A stretch of DNA of 64,000 bases, taken from positions 6,262,001 to 6,326,000 of the forward strand of contig NZ_CP102770.1 of assembly GCF_038561935.1 (NCBI RefSeq), written 5' to 3'. Shown one piece after another: positions 54,101 through 63,700 of the stretch; position 1 is the stretch's first letter; each line of letters opens with the position of its first letter. Below the pieces are notes generated by a model, which was given only the letters and a program-made list of their open reading frames with translations, searched no databases and was not told the origin of the DNA. The stretch is from Myxococcus stipitatus (lineage in GTDB: Bacteria; Myxococcota; Myxococcia; Myxococcales; Myxococcaceae). The position numbers were made by a program, and so were the translations under genes.

Positions 54101-57100
54101 CCCAGTCACTCCTCCCCGGCTTCAGGCTCCCCACCCACTCCGCTTCCCCCAGGTACCTCTTCCCTATCCCCGTCAGCGTCGCCTTCGGCCCCACCTCCAC
54201 GAAGACCCGGTACCCCTTCTCATACAGCCCCCTCAATCCCTCCCACCACCTCACCGGCTCCCTCAGCTGCCTCCCCCAGTACTTCCCCTCCCTCGCCTCG
54301 TCCCCCTTCACCTCCCGCCCACTCACGTTCGACACCCACTCCACCGTCCCCCTCTCCATCCTCACCCTCCCCGCCACCCTCTCGAACTCCTCCCTCATCG
54401 GCTCCATCAACGCCGAATGAAACGCATGCGTCGTCTTCAGCCTCCGACTCTCCTTCCCCTTCCCCCTCAACCTCTCCACCACCTCCTCTACCTCTCCCTC
54501 CCTCCCCGACAGCACCACCTCCTCCGGCCCGTTCACCGCCGCTATCAGCCCTCCTCCTCCCTCCCTCCTCACCTCCTCCTCCCCGCACATCACCGCCACC
54601 ATCCTCCCCCCCTCCTCCAAACCCTCCATCAACCTCCCTCTCTCCATCACCAGCTTCAGCCCTTCCTCCCAACCCATCACCCCCGCCACGCACGCCGCCA
54701 CGTACTCACCCAGGCTGTGCCCCATCACCGCCGCCGGCTTCACTCCCCACTTCTTCCACACCTGCGCCAGGCTCCACTCCACCGCGAACAACGCTGCCTG
54801 CGACACCCGGCTCTTCTCCAGCAACTTCCCCTTCCCCCCGTACAGCACCTCCACCAGCGACTCCCCCGTCTCCCTCCTCACCACCTCGTCGCACTTCCTC
54901 ATCTCCTCCCGGAACGTCTCCTCCGTCTCGTACAGCTCCCTCCCCATCCCCTCCGCCTGCACTCCCTGCCCCGTGAAGAGCAGCACCACCTCTTCTCCTC
55001 CCACCTTCTTCGCCTGCCCCACCGCCCCCTTCTCCACCACCCCTTCCCTCTCGTACCTCCCCAGCTCCTCCTTCAGCTCCTCCAGCGTCCTCCCCACCAC
55101 CGCCACCCTCTGCCCGTACCTCCCTCTCCCCTCGTTCGCCGTGAAGCACACGTCCCCCACCGCGCCCTCTGCTCCCCTCGCGTATTTCCCCGCCAACTCC
55201 CTCAGCGCCTTCTCGCTCCTCGCCGACAGCGTCAGCACGTGTGCCCGGCCCGCCTCCTTCTCTTCCTTCCTCACCACCTCCGGCGCCTCTTCCAACACGA
55301 CGTGCGCATTCGTCCCGCCGATGCCAAACGAGCTCACCCCCGCCCTGCGCGGTGTCTCGTCGCGGCGCCACTCCATCAGGCGCGTGTTCACGGTGAAGGG
55401 ACTTCGTGCGAAGTCGTCGGGGGGCCGCTTGAAGTTCAAGCTCGGAGGCAAGGCGCGATGCTGGAGTGACAACACCGTCTTGATGAGCCCCGCGATGCCA
55501 GCGGCGACCTCCAGGTGCCCCACGTTCGTCTTCACCGAGCCGATGGGCCACGAACCTGCCTTCACCGTGTCGACGCCGAAGGCCTGCTGAAGCGCGGACA
55601 GCTCAATCTGGTCGCCCAGGGGCGTGCCCGTGCCGTGGGTCTCGATGTAGCCGATGCTCGCGGGACTCACCCCCGCGGCGGCCAGCGCGGCGGAGATCAC
55701 CGCGGCCTGGCCTTCCTGGCTCGGGGCCGTGTAGCCGGCCTTCATCGCTCCGTCGTTGTTGATGGCGGAGCCTCGGATGACCGCGCGGATGCAGTCACCG
55801 TCCGCGAGCGCGTCCTTCAATCGCTTGAGGACCACCACCCCCGCGCCGCTGCCGAAGAGCGTCCCCTGTGCATCCGCGTCGAACGCTCGGCAGTGACCGT
55901 CGGGGGAGAGGATGGCGCCTTGCTCGAAGAGGTAGCCGGACTTCTGCGGCAGTCGCACGGCCACGCCTCCCGCCAGCGCCATGTCGCACTCGCGGTTGCG
56001 CAGCGCCTGGCTGGCCATGTGCACGGCGACGAGCGATGAGGAGCACGCCGTCTGGACACTGACGCTGGGGCCCTTCAGGCCCAGGCGATAGGACACATGG
56101 GTGGCCAGGTAATCCTTGTCGTTCCCAATCAACGACTGGAGGTCTCGGACAATGCCCTCGCGCCCGACCTTCGAGCCCAGGTGATACAGGAGGTAGTTGC
56201 TGAGGATGGAGCCCGCGTAGATCCCCACGAGCGTGTCGAGCCGCTTCGGGTCATACCCGGCATCCTCGATGGCTTCCCACACACACTCCATGAAGATGCG
56301 GTGCTGAGGGTCCGTCAGCCGTGCCTGCTTCGGCATGAAGCCGAAGTGCTCGGCGTCGAAGAGCTCCACGTCGTCGAGGACCGCCGCGGCCCGGACGTAG
56401 TCCGGATGGTCCAACCTCGAGGAATCCAACACCGAACCTCGCAGCTCCGCGTCGGTGAAGAAGGTGACGGACTCGACGCCCTCGCGCAGGTTCCGCCAGA
56501 ACTCCTCCAGCGTCCTCGCGCCAGGGAAGCGCCCGGACATGCCCACGATGGCGATCGCGGACTCCAGCCCTGCCTCCGGGACGCGCTGCACGGACGGCCG
56601 AGGCACTTCACGGCGGACCTCCACGCGTGGCGCGGCAGCGGAGGGCTCGGTGCCTCGGGCGGAGACGAACTCCGCCAACGCGCTGACCGTGGTGAAGCGG
56701 AACATCTGCGCAATCGGGAGGTCGACCTTGAGCCGCTCGCGCATCTTGCGGTGAATCTGGACCACCTGGACCGACGTGCCGCCCAGGTCGAAGAAGTTCC
56801 GATGGACGTCCACCTCGTCGAGCTGGAGCACCTCCTGGAGGATGGTGGCCAGCGAGCGCTCCAGCTCCGTCCGAGGCGCTCGCGCCGTGGGGGCCCGGGC
56901 GACCGGCGCCTCGCTGGGCGGGCGGAGCGCGTCGCGGTCCACCTTGCCATTGGACGTCAGCGGAAGCGCGTCCATCAGCACGAAGGCGCTGGGAACCATG
57001 TAGTCCGGCAGCTTCGCCACGAGGTGGCGACGCAGCTCATCGGGAAGCGACGCGCCCGAGGAGACCCGCACCTCGCCTCCCACACCGCCCCCGAGGAAGC

Positions 57101-60100
57101 TGTGGAGCAGCACATGTTGCTCGCCCAGCGCGAACAGCCCTCGCAGCGGGGTGAAGTCCAGACCACCGACGGGACAGAGTCCCAGCTCGCCCCCCACCGC
57201 CGAGCTCATCAGCAGCTGCGCGATGTAGCCGGCTTCCAGCAGACAGAAGTCACGCGCCAGCTCCCCGTACAAGGGCTCGATGGCGCTCAGCTGGCCCACG
57301 AGGAAGACCGAGAACGCCGCGCCGTCGAAGACCGCGCGATTGGCGGGCGCGTGCAGACTCCGGCTCAGCTCCGCATCCGCCGTCAGCAGCACGAGCTGGT
57401 GATTCTTCGGATGGTAGTAGTACGTGCCCCCCGCGAGCCCCGCGACGCGCCCAGGCTTCAGGTGCAGATAGACCTGGACCGGATAGAGCCCACCCGCCGA
57501 GGCATATTGGTACTTGGGCAGCAGCGAGTCCTCCAACGGGACCTGCATGAGGCAGCCCAGCAGCGCCCCGAGCTGCTCGGCGCTGACCTGACCCGCGTGG
57601 AACGTGCGATGGCTCTTCCGGGCCGTGACCCGCCGCAGCGCCTCCGCGTCGAGCACCGGCCGCTGGAGCGAGACCGCGTCCCTGTGCCCGACGTCATCGC
57701 GCAGCCCGGGGCTTCTGAGCTTGAACTCGAGCCGCTCGACAGGGTCCGAGATGACGCCCAGCCGAGGCGCTGGCGCATGCGCCTCCGCGAGCTGCGCCTC
57801 CGCTGGCGCCGGTATCGAGGCCGCATCCGTGACGACGTAAGCCACCAGTCGACGAGCGCCGCCGGGCTTCCCCACCGCGTTGACCACGGCGCTGCGCACC
57901 GAGGGGTGCGTGCTCAGCGCGGCTTCGATTTCTCCCAGCTCGATGCGATGACCTTGCACCTTGACCTGGAAGTCCTCGCGGCCCAGGAACTCGATGTAGC
58001 CCTCCGGGCGGAAGCGCCCCAGGTCCCCCGTCGCATAGAGCCGCTCGCCCGTGCGCGGATGCGTGACGAAGCGCGCGGCGGTGCGCTCGGCATCGCCGAA
58101 GTACCCCAGCGCGAGGCCCACGCCGCCGATGTAGAGCTGGCCTGTCACCCACTCCGGACAAGGCTCCAGTGCCTCATCGAGCACGTGAAACTTCTGGTTC
58201 ACCATGGGCACGCCATAGGGAATGGCTCGCCACGTCCGGTCCACGGCCTCGATGCGGTGGAGAATCGACCAGATGGAGGCTTCGGTGGCGCCGCCCAGGC
58301 TCACCAGCTCGACGTCCGGGCGCCGCGCGCGGATGCGGTCCGGCAGCGTGAGGGGAATCCAGTCGCCGCTCATCCACACGCGCCTCAGGGAGTCGGGGAG
58401 TCGGCGCTGCTCGCCCTCCACGAACTCGATGAGCATCTCCATCAGCGCCGGCACGGAGTTCCACACCGACACGCGCCCGTGCTCCAGCATCGACAGCCAG
58501 TGGCCGGGGTCCCGCTGAGTCCCGGGCGCGGGCATCACGATGGCGCCTCCCGCGGCCAGCGTGCCGAACACGTCGTAGACCGACAGGTCGAAGCTGAGGG
58601 ACGAGAGCGCGAAGACGCGGTCCTCGGGGCCCACGCCGAAGCGCTCGTTCATGTCGAGCAGCGTGTTGACCGCGCCCCGGTGGTCGATCATCACGCCCTT
58701 GGGTCGCCCCGTCGAACCGGACGTGTAGATGACATACGCCAGCCCGTTGCCCTGCACGGTGGGAACATCTCCCGCCCGCACGGGGAGGGACAGGGCCTGG
58801 TCCACCGCGAGTCGCGCGGTGTTCCCGGGCCAGCCGAGCACCCCTTCGAGGTGTGACTGCGTGAGGACGAGCCCTGCTCGCGCGTCGCGCAGCAGTGCGT
58901 GGAGCCGCTCCGTCGGCAGCGCCGGGTCCAGGGGGAGATAGGCGGCGCCCACCCGCAGGATGGCCAGCGCGGCCACGACCTGCTCGGGCCCCTTCTCCGC
59001 GACGATGGCCACCAGCTGGTCCGGCCCCGCTCCGTGAGACAGGAGCCAGGAGGCGACCCGGGCCGAGCGGTCTTCCAGCTCGCCATAGCTGAGCACCGCC
59101 TCCCTGGTGATGACCGCGGGAGCAGCTGGACGCTCCGCCGCCCGCCGCAGGAACAGGGACTCCATCCGCTCCGGAGACACCGGACTCCGCGTGGCGTTGT
59201 AGGACTCCCGTCGCGCGAGCTGCTCGGGCGGGAGCGGCTGACGCGCGGGGGACTCCCACGCGGAGGCGTCCTCGCTCAACCGACGCAGCAGCCGGACATA
59301 GGCCGCGAACACCGTGTCCAGGAGCCCCGGAGGGAACAGCGCCTCGACGGCATCCCAGCTGAAGTAGAGGCTGTCATCGAGCTCGAAGACCTGGTGGTCC
59401 AGCCAGACCTGCGGCGTCTGGCTGAGGACCTCGACGATGCGGACCCCGGGGCCCAGGCGCAGCACGCGACCTGTCTCCGTGAGGAGGCTCGTGAACACGT
59501 AGGGCATGCCCGTGCTGGTATCCAGGCGGCCCAGCCGGTTCGCCTCGCGCATCACCTGCACGCTCGACACGGCCGAGTGCTCCAGGTCCTCGAAGAACTG
59601 CCCCTGGAGACGCCGCGCCCGCTGCGCGAAGGTCTCCGCGTTCGTGCCATCCACCTCCAGCAGGATGCCCGAGGTGAAGTCGCCGACGAGCTGCTCCACG
59701 TCCTCGAAGAACGGCAGCCGGTTGAACAACGTCAGGTTGAGCGTCATGCGGTTGCTTCGGCTGTGCGCGCGCAGCACCTCCGCGAACGCGGCGCCCAGCG
59801 CCATCGAGGCCGTCACACCCGCGGCCGACGCATGCCGACGGAAGGCCCGCCAGGCCGCGGGCTCCAGCTCCGCCTTCCTGCGAACGAACCTGCGCGGACC
59901 GCGCACGTCCGCGTCGGCGGAGAGCGGCAGCTCCGGTGGACCCGGCAGGGTCTCGAGCCGCTTCCGCCAGTATTCGAGCGAGCGCTGATACGCCGAGGCC
60001 CCCTGCTCCCGACGCCGCTGCGCGAGCGTGCTGAAGTACTCGCGGAATGTGTGCTCCAGCCTGGGCAGCGGCGCGTCCAGGTCCTTGTACAACAGGGTGC

Positions 60101-60740
60101 ACTGCTCGATGAGGAGCTGGAGGCTGAAGGCATCCGCCATCAGCAGGTCGAAGCTGACGTGGAGATGGACCGTCCCGTCCGGCAGTCGCGAGGCGCGGAC
60201 GTCGAACAGCGGAAAGCGGTCCGCGGGTAGCACCTGATGCGAGAGTTCCCCGCGAATCGCCTCCAGGTGCCGCTCCGCCTCGGCCTTCGACCCGTGCGTC
60301 AGGTCGTAGGTCGTGATGCGGAACGGTGGCACCGAGGCGAGGACCACCTGCTCGCCCGTCGGCAGGACCACCATGCGCAGCATGTCGTGGTGTTCGATGA
60401 GCCGCTGGAACACCCGCTCGAGCCGCTCCGGGTCCAGCGCGTCGAATGCCACCTCCAGGTAGCCGTGGGCCGCGACCCCACCCGCGTCGAAGGCGTCCTG
60501 CCGGCCCACCCAATAGGCGTTCTGGAGGTCAGTGAGCGGAAACGGAGCGAAGCGCGCTTCGTCGGTGGCGCGAGGGATGGAGCGCAGGTGCTCCAGGAGC
60601 TGGGTCTTCCGCTCCCGCAGCACCGCGCGCAGTGACTCCGTGAGGTGCCCGGGCGGCGCGCGGAAGCGCAGCGCGTCCCCTTCCGCCCACAGCTCGATGC
60701 CCTTCTGCTGAAGCTCGGCGAGGAGCTCGGAGGCACTCAT
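51123..60740 (-). CDS. mtaD-like: NRPS-PKS hybrid Cy-A-Ox-PCP-KS-AT-DH-KR-ACP (MtaD-like)
   Basis: The 3205-aa protein carries one NRPS and one PKS module. It has a TubC docking domain (1-55) and a heterocyclisation domain (DLLMAD near 197). The A domain (YTSGSTGRPKG near 673; SFDLSVYD fits cysteine) contains an inserted FMN oxidase (about 1007-1225; YQYASAGGLYPVQVYL). Then come the PCP (LGGTSVQVV near 1312), KS (QTACSSSL near 1563), AT (GHSLGEYVAACVAG near 2006, HAFH, malonyl), DH (HRVQGVSVLP near 2304), KR (ITGGLGALGLRVA near 2808) and ACP (FDAGLDSLLAVE near 3110). It should make the second thiazole and an E-alkene. ATG 60740 overlaps the upstream stop (ATGA). The AT lies in the duplicated block. 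Confidence 0.95.
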   Translation of the reverse strand: MSASELLAELQQKGIELWAEGDALRFRAPPGHLTESLRAVLRERKTQLLEHLRSIPRATDEARFAPFPLTDLQNAYWVGRQDAFDAGGVAAHGYLEVAFDALDPERLERVFQRLIEHHDMLRMVVLPTGEQVVLASVPPFRITTYDLTHGSKAEAERHLEAIRGELSHQVLPADRFPLFDVRASRLPDGTVHLHVSFDLLMADAFSLQLLIEQCTLLYKDLDAPLPRLEHTFREYFSTLAQRRREQGASAYQRSLEYWRKRLETLPGPPELPLSADADVRGPRRFVRRKAELEPAAWRAFRRHASAAGVTASMALGAAFAEVLRAHSRSNRMTLNLTLFNRLPFFEDVEQLVGDFTSGILLEVDGTNAETFAQRARRLQGQFFEDLEHSAVSSVQVMREANRLGRLDTSTGMPYVFTSLLTETGRVLRLGPGVRIVEVLSQTPQVWLDHQVFELDDSLYFSWDAVEALFPPGLLDTVFAAYVRLLRRLSEDASAWESPARQPLPPEQLARRESYNATRSPVSPERMESLFLRRAAERPAAPAVITREAVLSYGELEDRSARVASWLLSHGAGPDQLVAIVAEKGPEQVVAALAILRVGAAYLPLDPALPTERLHALLRDARAGLVLTQSHLEGVLGWPGNTARLAVDQALSLPVRAGDVPTVQGNGLAYVIYTSGSTGRPKGVMIDHRGAVNTLLDMNERFGVGPEDRVFALSSLSFDLSVYDVFGTLAAGGAIVMPAPGTQRDPGHWLSMLEHGRVSVWNSVPALMEMLIEFVEGEQRRLPDSLRRVWMSGDWIPLTLPDRIRARRPDVELVSLGGATEASIWSILHRIEAVDRTWRAIPYGVPMVNQKFHVLDEALEPCPEWVTGQLYIGGVGLALGYFGDAERTAARFVTHPRTGERLYATGDLGRFRPEGYIEFLGREDFQVKVQGHRIELGEIEAALSTHPSVRSAVVNAVGKPGGARRLVAYVVTDAASIPAPAEAQLAEAHAPAPRLGVISDPVERLEFKLRSPGLRDDVGHRDAVSLQRPVLDAEALRRVTARKSHRTFHAGQVSAEQLGALLGCLMQVPLEDSLLPKYQYASAGGLYPVQVYLHLKPGRVAGLAGGTYYYHPKNHQLVLLTADAELSRSLHAPANRAVFDGAAFSVFLVGQLSAIEPLYGELARDFCLLEAGYIAQLLMSSAVGGELGLCPVGGLDFTPLRGLFALGEQHVLLHSFLGGGVGGEVRVSSGASLPDELRRHLVAKLPDYMVPSAFVLMDALPLTSNGKVDRDALRPPSEAPVARAPTARAPRTELERSLATILQEVLQLDEVDVHRNFFDLGGTSVQVVQIHRKMRERLKVDLPIAQMFRFTTVSALAEFVSARGTEPSAAAPRVEVRREVPRPSVQRVPEAGLESAIAIVGMSGRFPGARTLEEFWRNLREGVESVTFFTDAELRGSVLDSSRLDHPDYVRAAAVLDDVELFDAEHFGFMPKQARLTDPQHRIFMECVWEAIEDAGYDPKRLDTLVGIYAGSILSNYLLYHLGSKVGREGIVRDLQSLIGNDKDYLATHVSYRLGLKGPSVSVQTACSSSLVAVHMASQALRNRECDMALAGGVAVRLPQKSGYLFEQGAILSPDGHCRAFDADAQGTLFGSGAGVVVLKRLKDALADGDCIRAVIRGSAINNDGAMKAGYTAPSQEGQAAVISAALAAAGVSPASIGYIETHGTGTPLGDQIELSALQQAFGVDTVKAGSWPIGSVKTNVGHLEVAAGIAGLIKTVLSLQHRALPPSLNFKRPPDDFARSPFTVNTRLMEWRRDETPRRAGVSSFGIGGTNAHVVLEEAPEVVRKEEKEAGRAHVLTLSARSEKALRELAGKYARGAEGAVGDVCFTANEGRGRYGQRVAVVGRTLEELKEELGRYEREGVVEKGAVGQAKKVGGEEVVLLFTGQGVQAEGMGRELYETEETFREEMRKCDEVVRRETGESLVEVLYGGKGKLLEKSRVSQAALFAVEWSLAQVWKKWGVKPAAVMGHSLGEYVAACVAGVMGWEEGLKLVMERGRLMEGLEEGGRMVAVMCGEEEVRREGGGGLIAAVNGPEEVVLSGREGEVEEVVERLRGKGKESRRLKTTHAFHSALMEPMREEFERVAGRVRMERGTVEWVSNVSGREVKGDEAREGKYWGRQLREPVRWWEGLRGLYEKGYRVFVEVGPKATLTGIGKRYLGEAEWVGSLKPGRSDWEELLGSAARLYVKGVEVKWGEVEGGRERRRVPLPTYPFQRERFWLERPRESAPAAALIPTGQGLLGRRLQSPALNQTVFESSLGAGVLPFLSEHRVQGVSVLPSTLLMELARAAGARLLGAGAHAVEDLSIHEALVLHGEAERTLQLITPSGGDDVLSFQIFSADPRATEAEWKLHATGTLHRAARDAAAPEKRALEGLVSRCPKEVPVAALYEHFQARGIQYGPSFRGVERILLGTGEALGWIQLPEDLSSDALGENLHPVLLDACLQVCGALFLEADASLYLPVSVKKLRVWRAPGTSCWSHVAIARETSDARSALTGSVCLLNEEGEVCAELEGLRFQQVSPSALQRLLGKGRDWTYEVSWEPRPLAARTPAGRSAHPESWVVFMDEGGVGASLARTLEAGGSRCVWVRPGAAYALQGGHSFTLDPTRADDFARLFREVAGPGAPACRGVVFLWGLDAGTEASVCQGALLLAQELARRSAVVPPRLWMVTRGVQHTGHEASVPAVLHAELWGLGRSVALEHPDSWGGLIDLDAVAPAHEPELLLAELQQPPEGEQVAYRDGQRWVARLARCPVANPSRPSAARVHPDASYLITGGLGALGLRVARWLVDQGARHLVLMGRSAPSEAARDEVRSLEQAGVSVDCVQGDVSHSEEVSRVLGAIAASGHPLRGVLHAAGVVEDGTVLSLDWKRFERVLAPKQQGSWNLHQQTKSLPLDFFVLFSSSSALLGAAGQSNYAAANAFMDALAHHRQALGLPAVSINWGPWSGGGMAASLEVPEQRRWFEWIDPAQGLELLGQVLDSGRTQVAVLPVDWSRYARRQSESSAMGFLRNVLDDAHVSLPRSKVIPMWERLKGQQRNRQQETLFDHIHQQVAQVLGLDAAKPMSGSLGLFDAGLDSLLAVELRNRLQTSLGVERPLAATLVFEHPSIDALTDHLATEVFALGPLMAAAHPVPTEGNGDGLTELEQLPPEELGSRLDLKLAALEKWMDGD
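53970..55318 (-). repeat. 1349-bp AT-domain repeat, copy in the MtaD-like gene
   Basis: Partner of 42674-44022, offset exactly 11296 bp. Outside the edges the two genes diverge at once: different KS ends and different domains after the AT (DH here, OMT there). One of the few coding differences is AGRVRMERG here versus AGKVRMERG in the other copy. Confidence 0.95.
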
Positions 60741-63700
60741 AGCGCACCCTCTTCCCAGGCCAGTGCACCGCCCAGCAGTCCATGCAGGTACACGTGCCGC
60801 TCTTCGAGACGGAAGGCGGTGCGAAGGGCCTCGAAGCGCAGCCCGCCCACCTGACACAGGCCCAGCTGCTGCTCGGCGGCGCGCGACTCCAGGAGCTGCG
60901 ACATGAGTCCCGCTTCGAGCAAGGCGAAGTCCCGCCACTTCTCGCCATACAGCGGCTCGACGGCGCGGCGGTCGCACACCAGGAAGAGCGAGAAGGCCGA
61001 GCCCGCGAACACCTGCTGGTTGGTGGGCGCATGGAGCGACGCGTCCACCCCACTCGAGTCAGCGAGCCGGACGAGCCCCTGGCGCACGGGGTCCAGGTAG
61101 TACGCCCCCTCCGCGAGGCCCCTGACTCTTCCGGGCGCCACGGACAGGTAGAGCTGGACCGAGTAGGTGCCGCCCGCCGAGCCATACTGGTACTTGAAGC
61201 GACCCTCGACATCGATGGAGCACAGGCACGACAACAGTCGCCCCACGGACTCCAGGGTCGTCGGCTCCGAGGAGAAGCTCCGGTGGCTGGCCCGCTCCAG
61301 GGCCCGCCTGCGTTGCGCCTCCTCATTCGAGAGGCCCGGGAGCGCGACCGTCGTCACCAACTCGAAGGTGCGCACACCGTGGCGGGCGCGCTTCCAGACC
61401 TCGCGCTGCTCCAGGTCCAGTATCAACCCCGCCTCGGTCGCCGCGCCCTTGGACTCCGAGGGCTGACGCTCGGCGTAGTACGCCACGATCTCCGCGACGT
61501 TCCGGAGCGTGAGGAACTCCGTCATCCGGGGCCTGTGCCCGAACACCTGCTCCAGTCGCGTCGCCAGCTTGATGAGCTCCACGGACGTGGCGCCCAGCCG
61601 GAGCAGCGGGGCCTCCGGATCGATGTGCGGACGCTTGAGGGTCTCCGCGACGAGCTCGCTGACCTTCGCGAGCAGCGGTCCGTGCCGCGCATCCGTCGCG
61701 GGCGCGTGCACGGTCGGCTTCGCCGCGGGCTCGGGCAGGGCCTTGCGGTCGACCTTCCCATTCGAGGACCTGGGCAGCGCGGAGAGGCTGACGAAGACGC
61801 CCGGGACCATGTAGTGCGGCAACGTCTCGCCAAGGAACTGGCGCAGCACTTCATCCGAGGGCGCGCTCTGCCCGGTCGCGGGGACGACGTACGCAACGAG
61901 CCTGCGGAGGCTCCTCTCTCCCGGCGCGGCCACCACGGCGTCCCGCAGCGTCGGGTGCTTGAGCAGCGCGGCCTCGATCTCCCCCAGCTCGATGCGGTGC
62001 CCGCCCACCTTCACCTGGAAGTCCTTGCGGCCGAGGAACTCGATGTCCCCGCCGGGCATGAAGCGGCCCAGGTCTCCGGTCCAGTAGAGGCGCTCGCCCG
62101 TCACCGGGTGCTCGATGAAGCGCTCGCGCGTCAGGGACTCGTCACCGAAGTAGCCTCGCGCCAGGCCCTCTCCGCCGATGTAGAGGTCGCCGGGAACGTG
62201 CTCGGGTCGCGGAGACAGCGTCTCGTCCAGCACGTGGAAGCGCTGGTTCGCCATGGGGCGGCCGTAGAGGATGCTGCGCGCCGCGCGGTCCACCTTGCCG
62301 ATGGGATGGAGAATCGACCAGACCGCGCCCTCCGTCGCACCGCCCAGGCTGATGACTCGCACCTCGCTGGACAGGGCCCGGATGCGGTCCGGAAGGGTGA
62401 CGGGAATCCAGTCGCCGCTGAGCAACACCAACCGCAGCGAGGCCGGGAGCCGCTCGCCGCGAGACTCGAGCAGGTCCACCAGCATCTCCATCAGCGTGGG
62501 GACCGAGTTCCACACCGTCACGCGCTGCTCGCGCAGCCACCGCAGCCAGCTCGAGGGCTCCCACGTCGCATCCGGCCGAGGCAGCACGAGCGCCGCCCCC
62601 GCCGCGAGGCTGCCGAAGATGTCGTAGACGGAGAGGTCGAAGCCCAGCGACGAGAGGCCGAAGACGCGGTCCTCGGGGCCGACCTTGAAGCGCGCGTTGA
62701 TGTCCAGCAGGGTGTTCGCCGCGGCGCGATGCTCCACCATCACGCCCTTGGGGCGCCCCGTCGAGCCCGAGGTGTAGATGCAGTACGCCAGGTCCGACGC
62801 CCGCCGCGAAGGCAGCCGAGGCGGACGCCGGTCCGCGACGTCGGGAATGGTCACCACCCGAACCCCATCGGGCCACGCGAGCCGCTCCGCGCGCGAGGCG
62901 TCCGTCACCACCACGCGGACCCGCCCCTCCAGGAGCAGCAGCCGTCGACGCTCATCTGGGAGCGAGGGCTCGATGGGGAGATACGCGGCCCCCGCCAGGT
63001 GAATCCCCAGCACCGCGACGACCTGACGCCAGCCCTTCTCCAGGACCACGGCCATCAGCTCATCGGGCCGGGCTCCCAGCTCCAGGAGGTGCTCCGCCAG
63101 CGCACCGGCATGTCCTCGGAGCTGGCCATGCGTCAGCGTGCGGCTCTCGTCGAGCACCGCGACGCGCTCGGGTGAGCGCTCCGCTTGTGCGAGGAAGAGG
63201 TCGTCCAGCCGCGTCTCCAGGATGTGAGTCGCGGTGGCGTTGAAGGACTCGCGCCGCTGTGCCTGCGCGGGCGGGAGTCGCACCGGCGTGGCCTCGTCCC
63301 AGGCCGCGGGGTCGTCCGCGAGCCGGATGAGCAGGGCCTCCTGCGCGGAGAATGCGTCCTCGAGCAGCCCCTCCGGGAAGAGCCCTTCCGGGCTGTCCCA
63401 CGAGAAGCGCAGCACACCGTCGTCCTCGAGGACCTGGTGGTCGATCCACACCTGCGGCGTCTGGGAGATGGCGTGGGCCTGCTTGCCCAACCACCCGAAG
63501 AGGAGTCCTCCCTCGGCCCGGGCGGAGCGGTGCCCCAGCAGGCTGGTGAAGACGACGGGCATCAGCCCGCCGTTTCCCTCCCGCCGCCTCGCGCGCTCGC
63601 GCATCACGCGCACCCCGCTGAACTCCAGGTGCTCGATGTCCCGGGCGAGCTGGTCTCGCAGCGCCAGCGCGCGCTGGCGGAACGTCATGCCCTTTCCATC

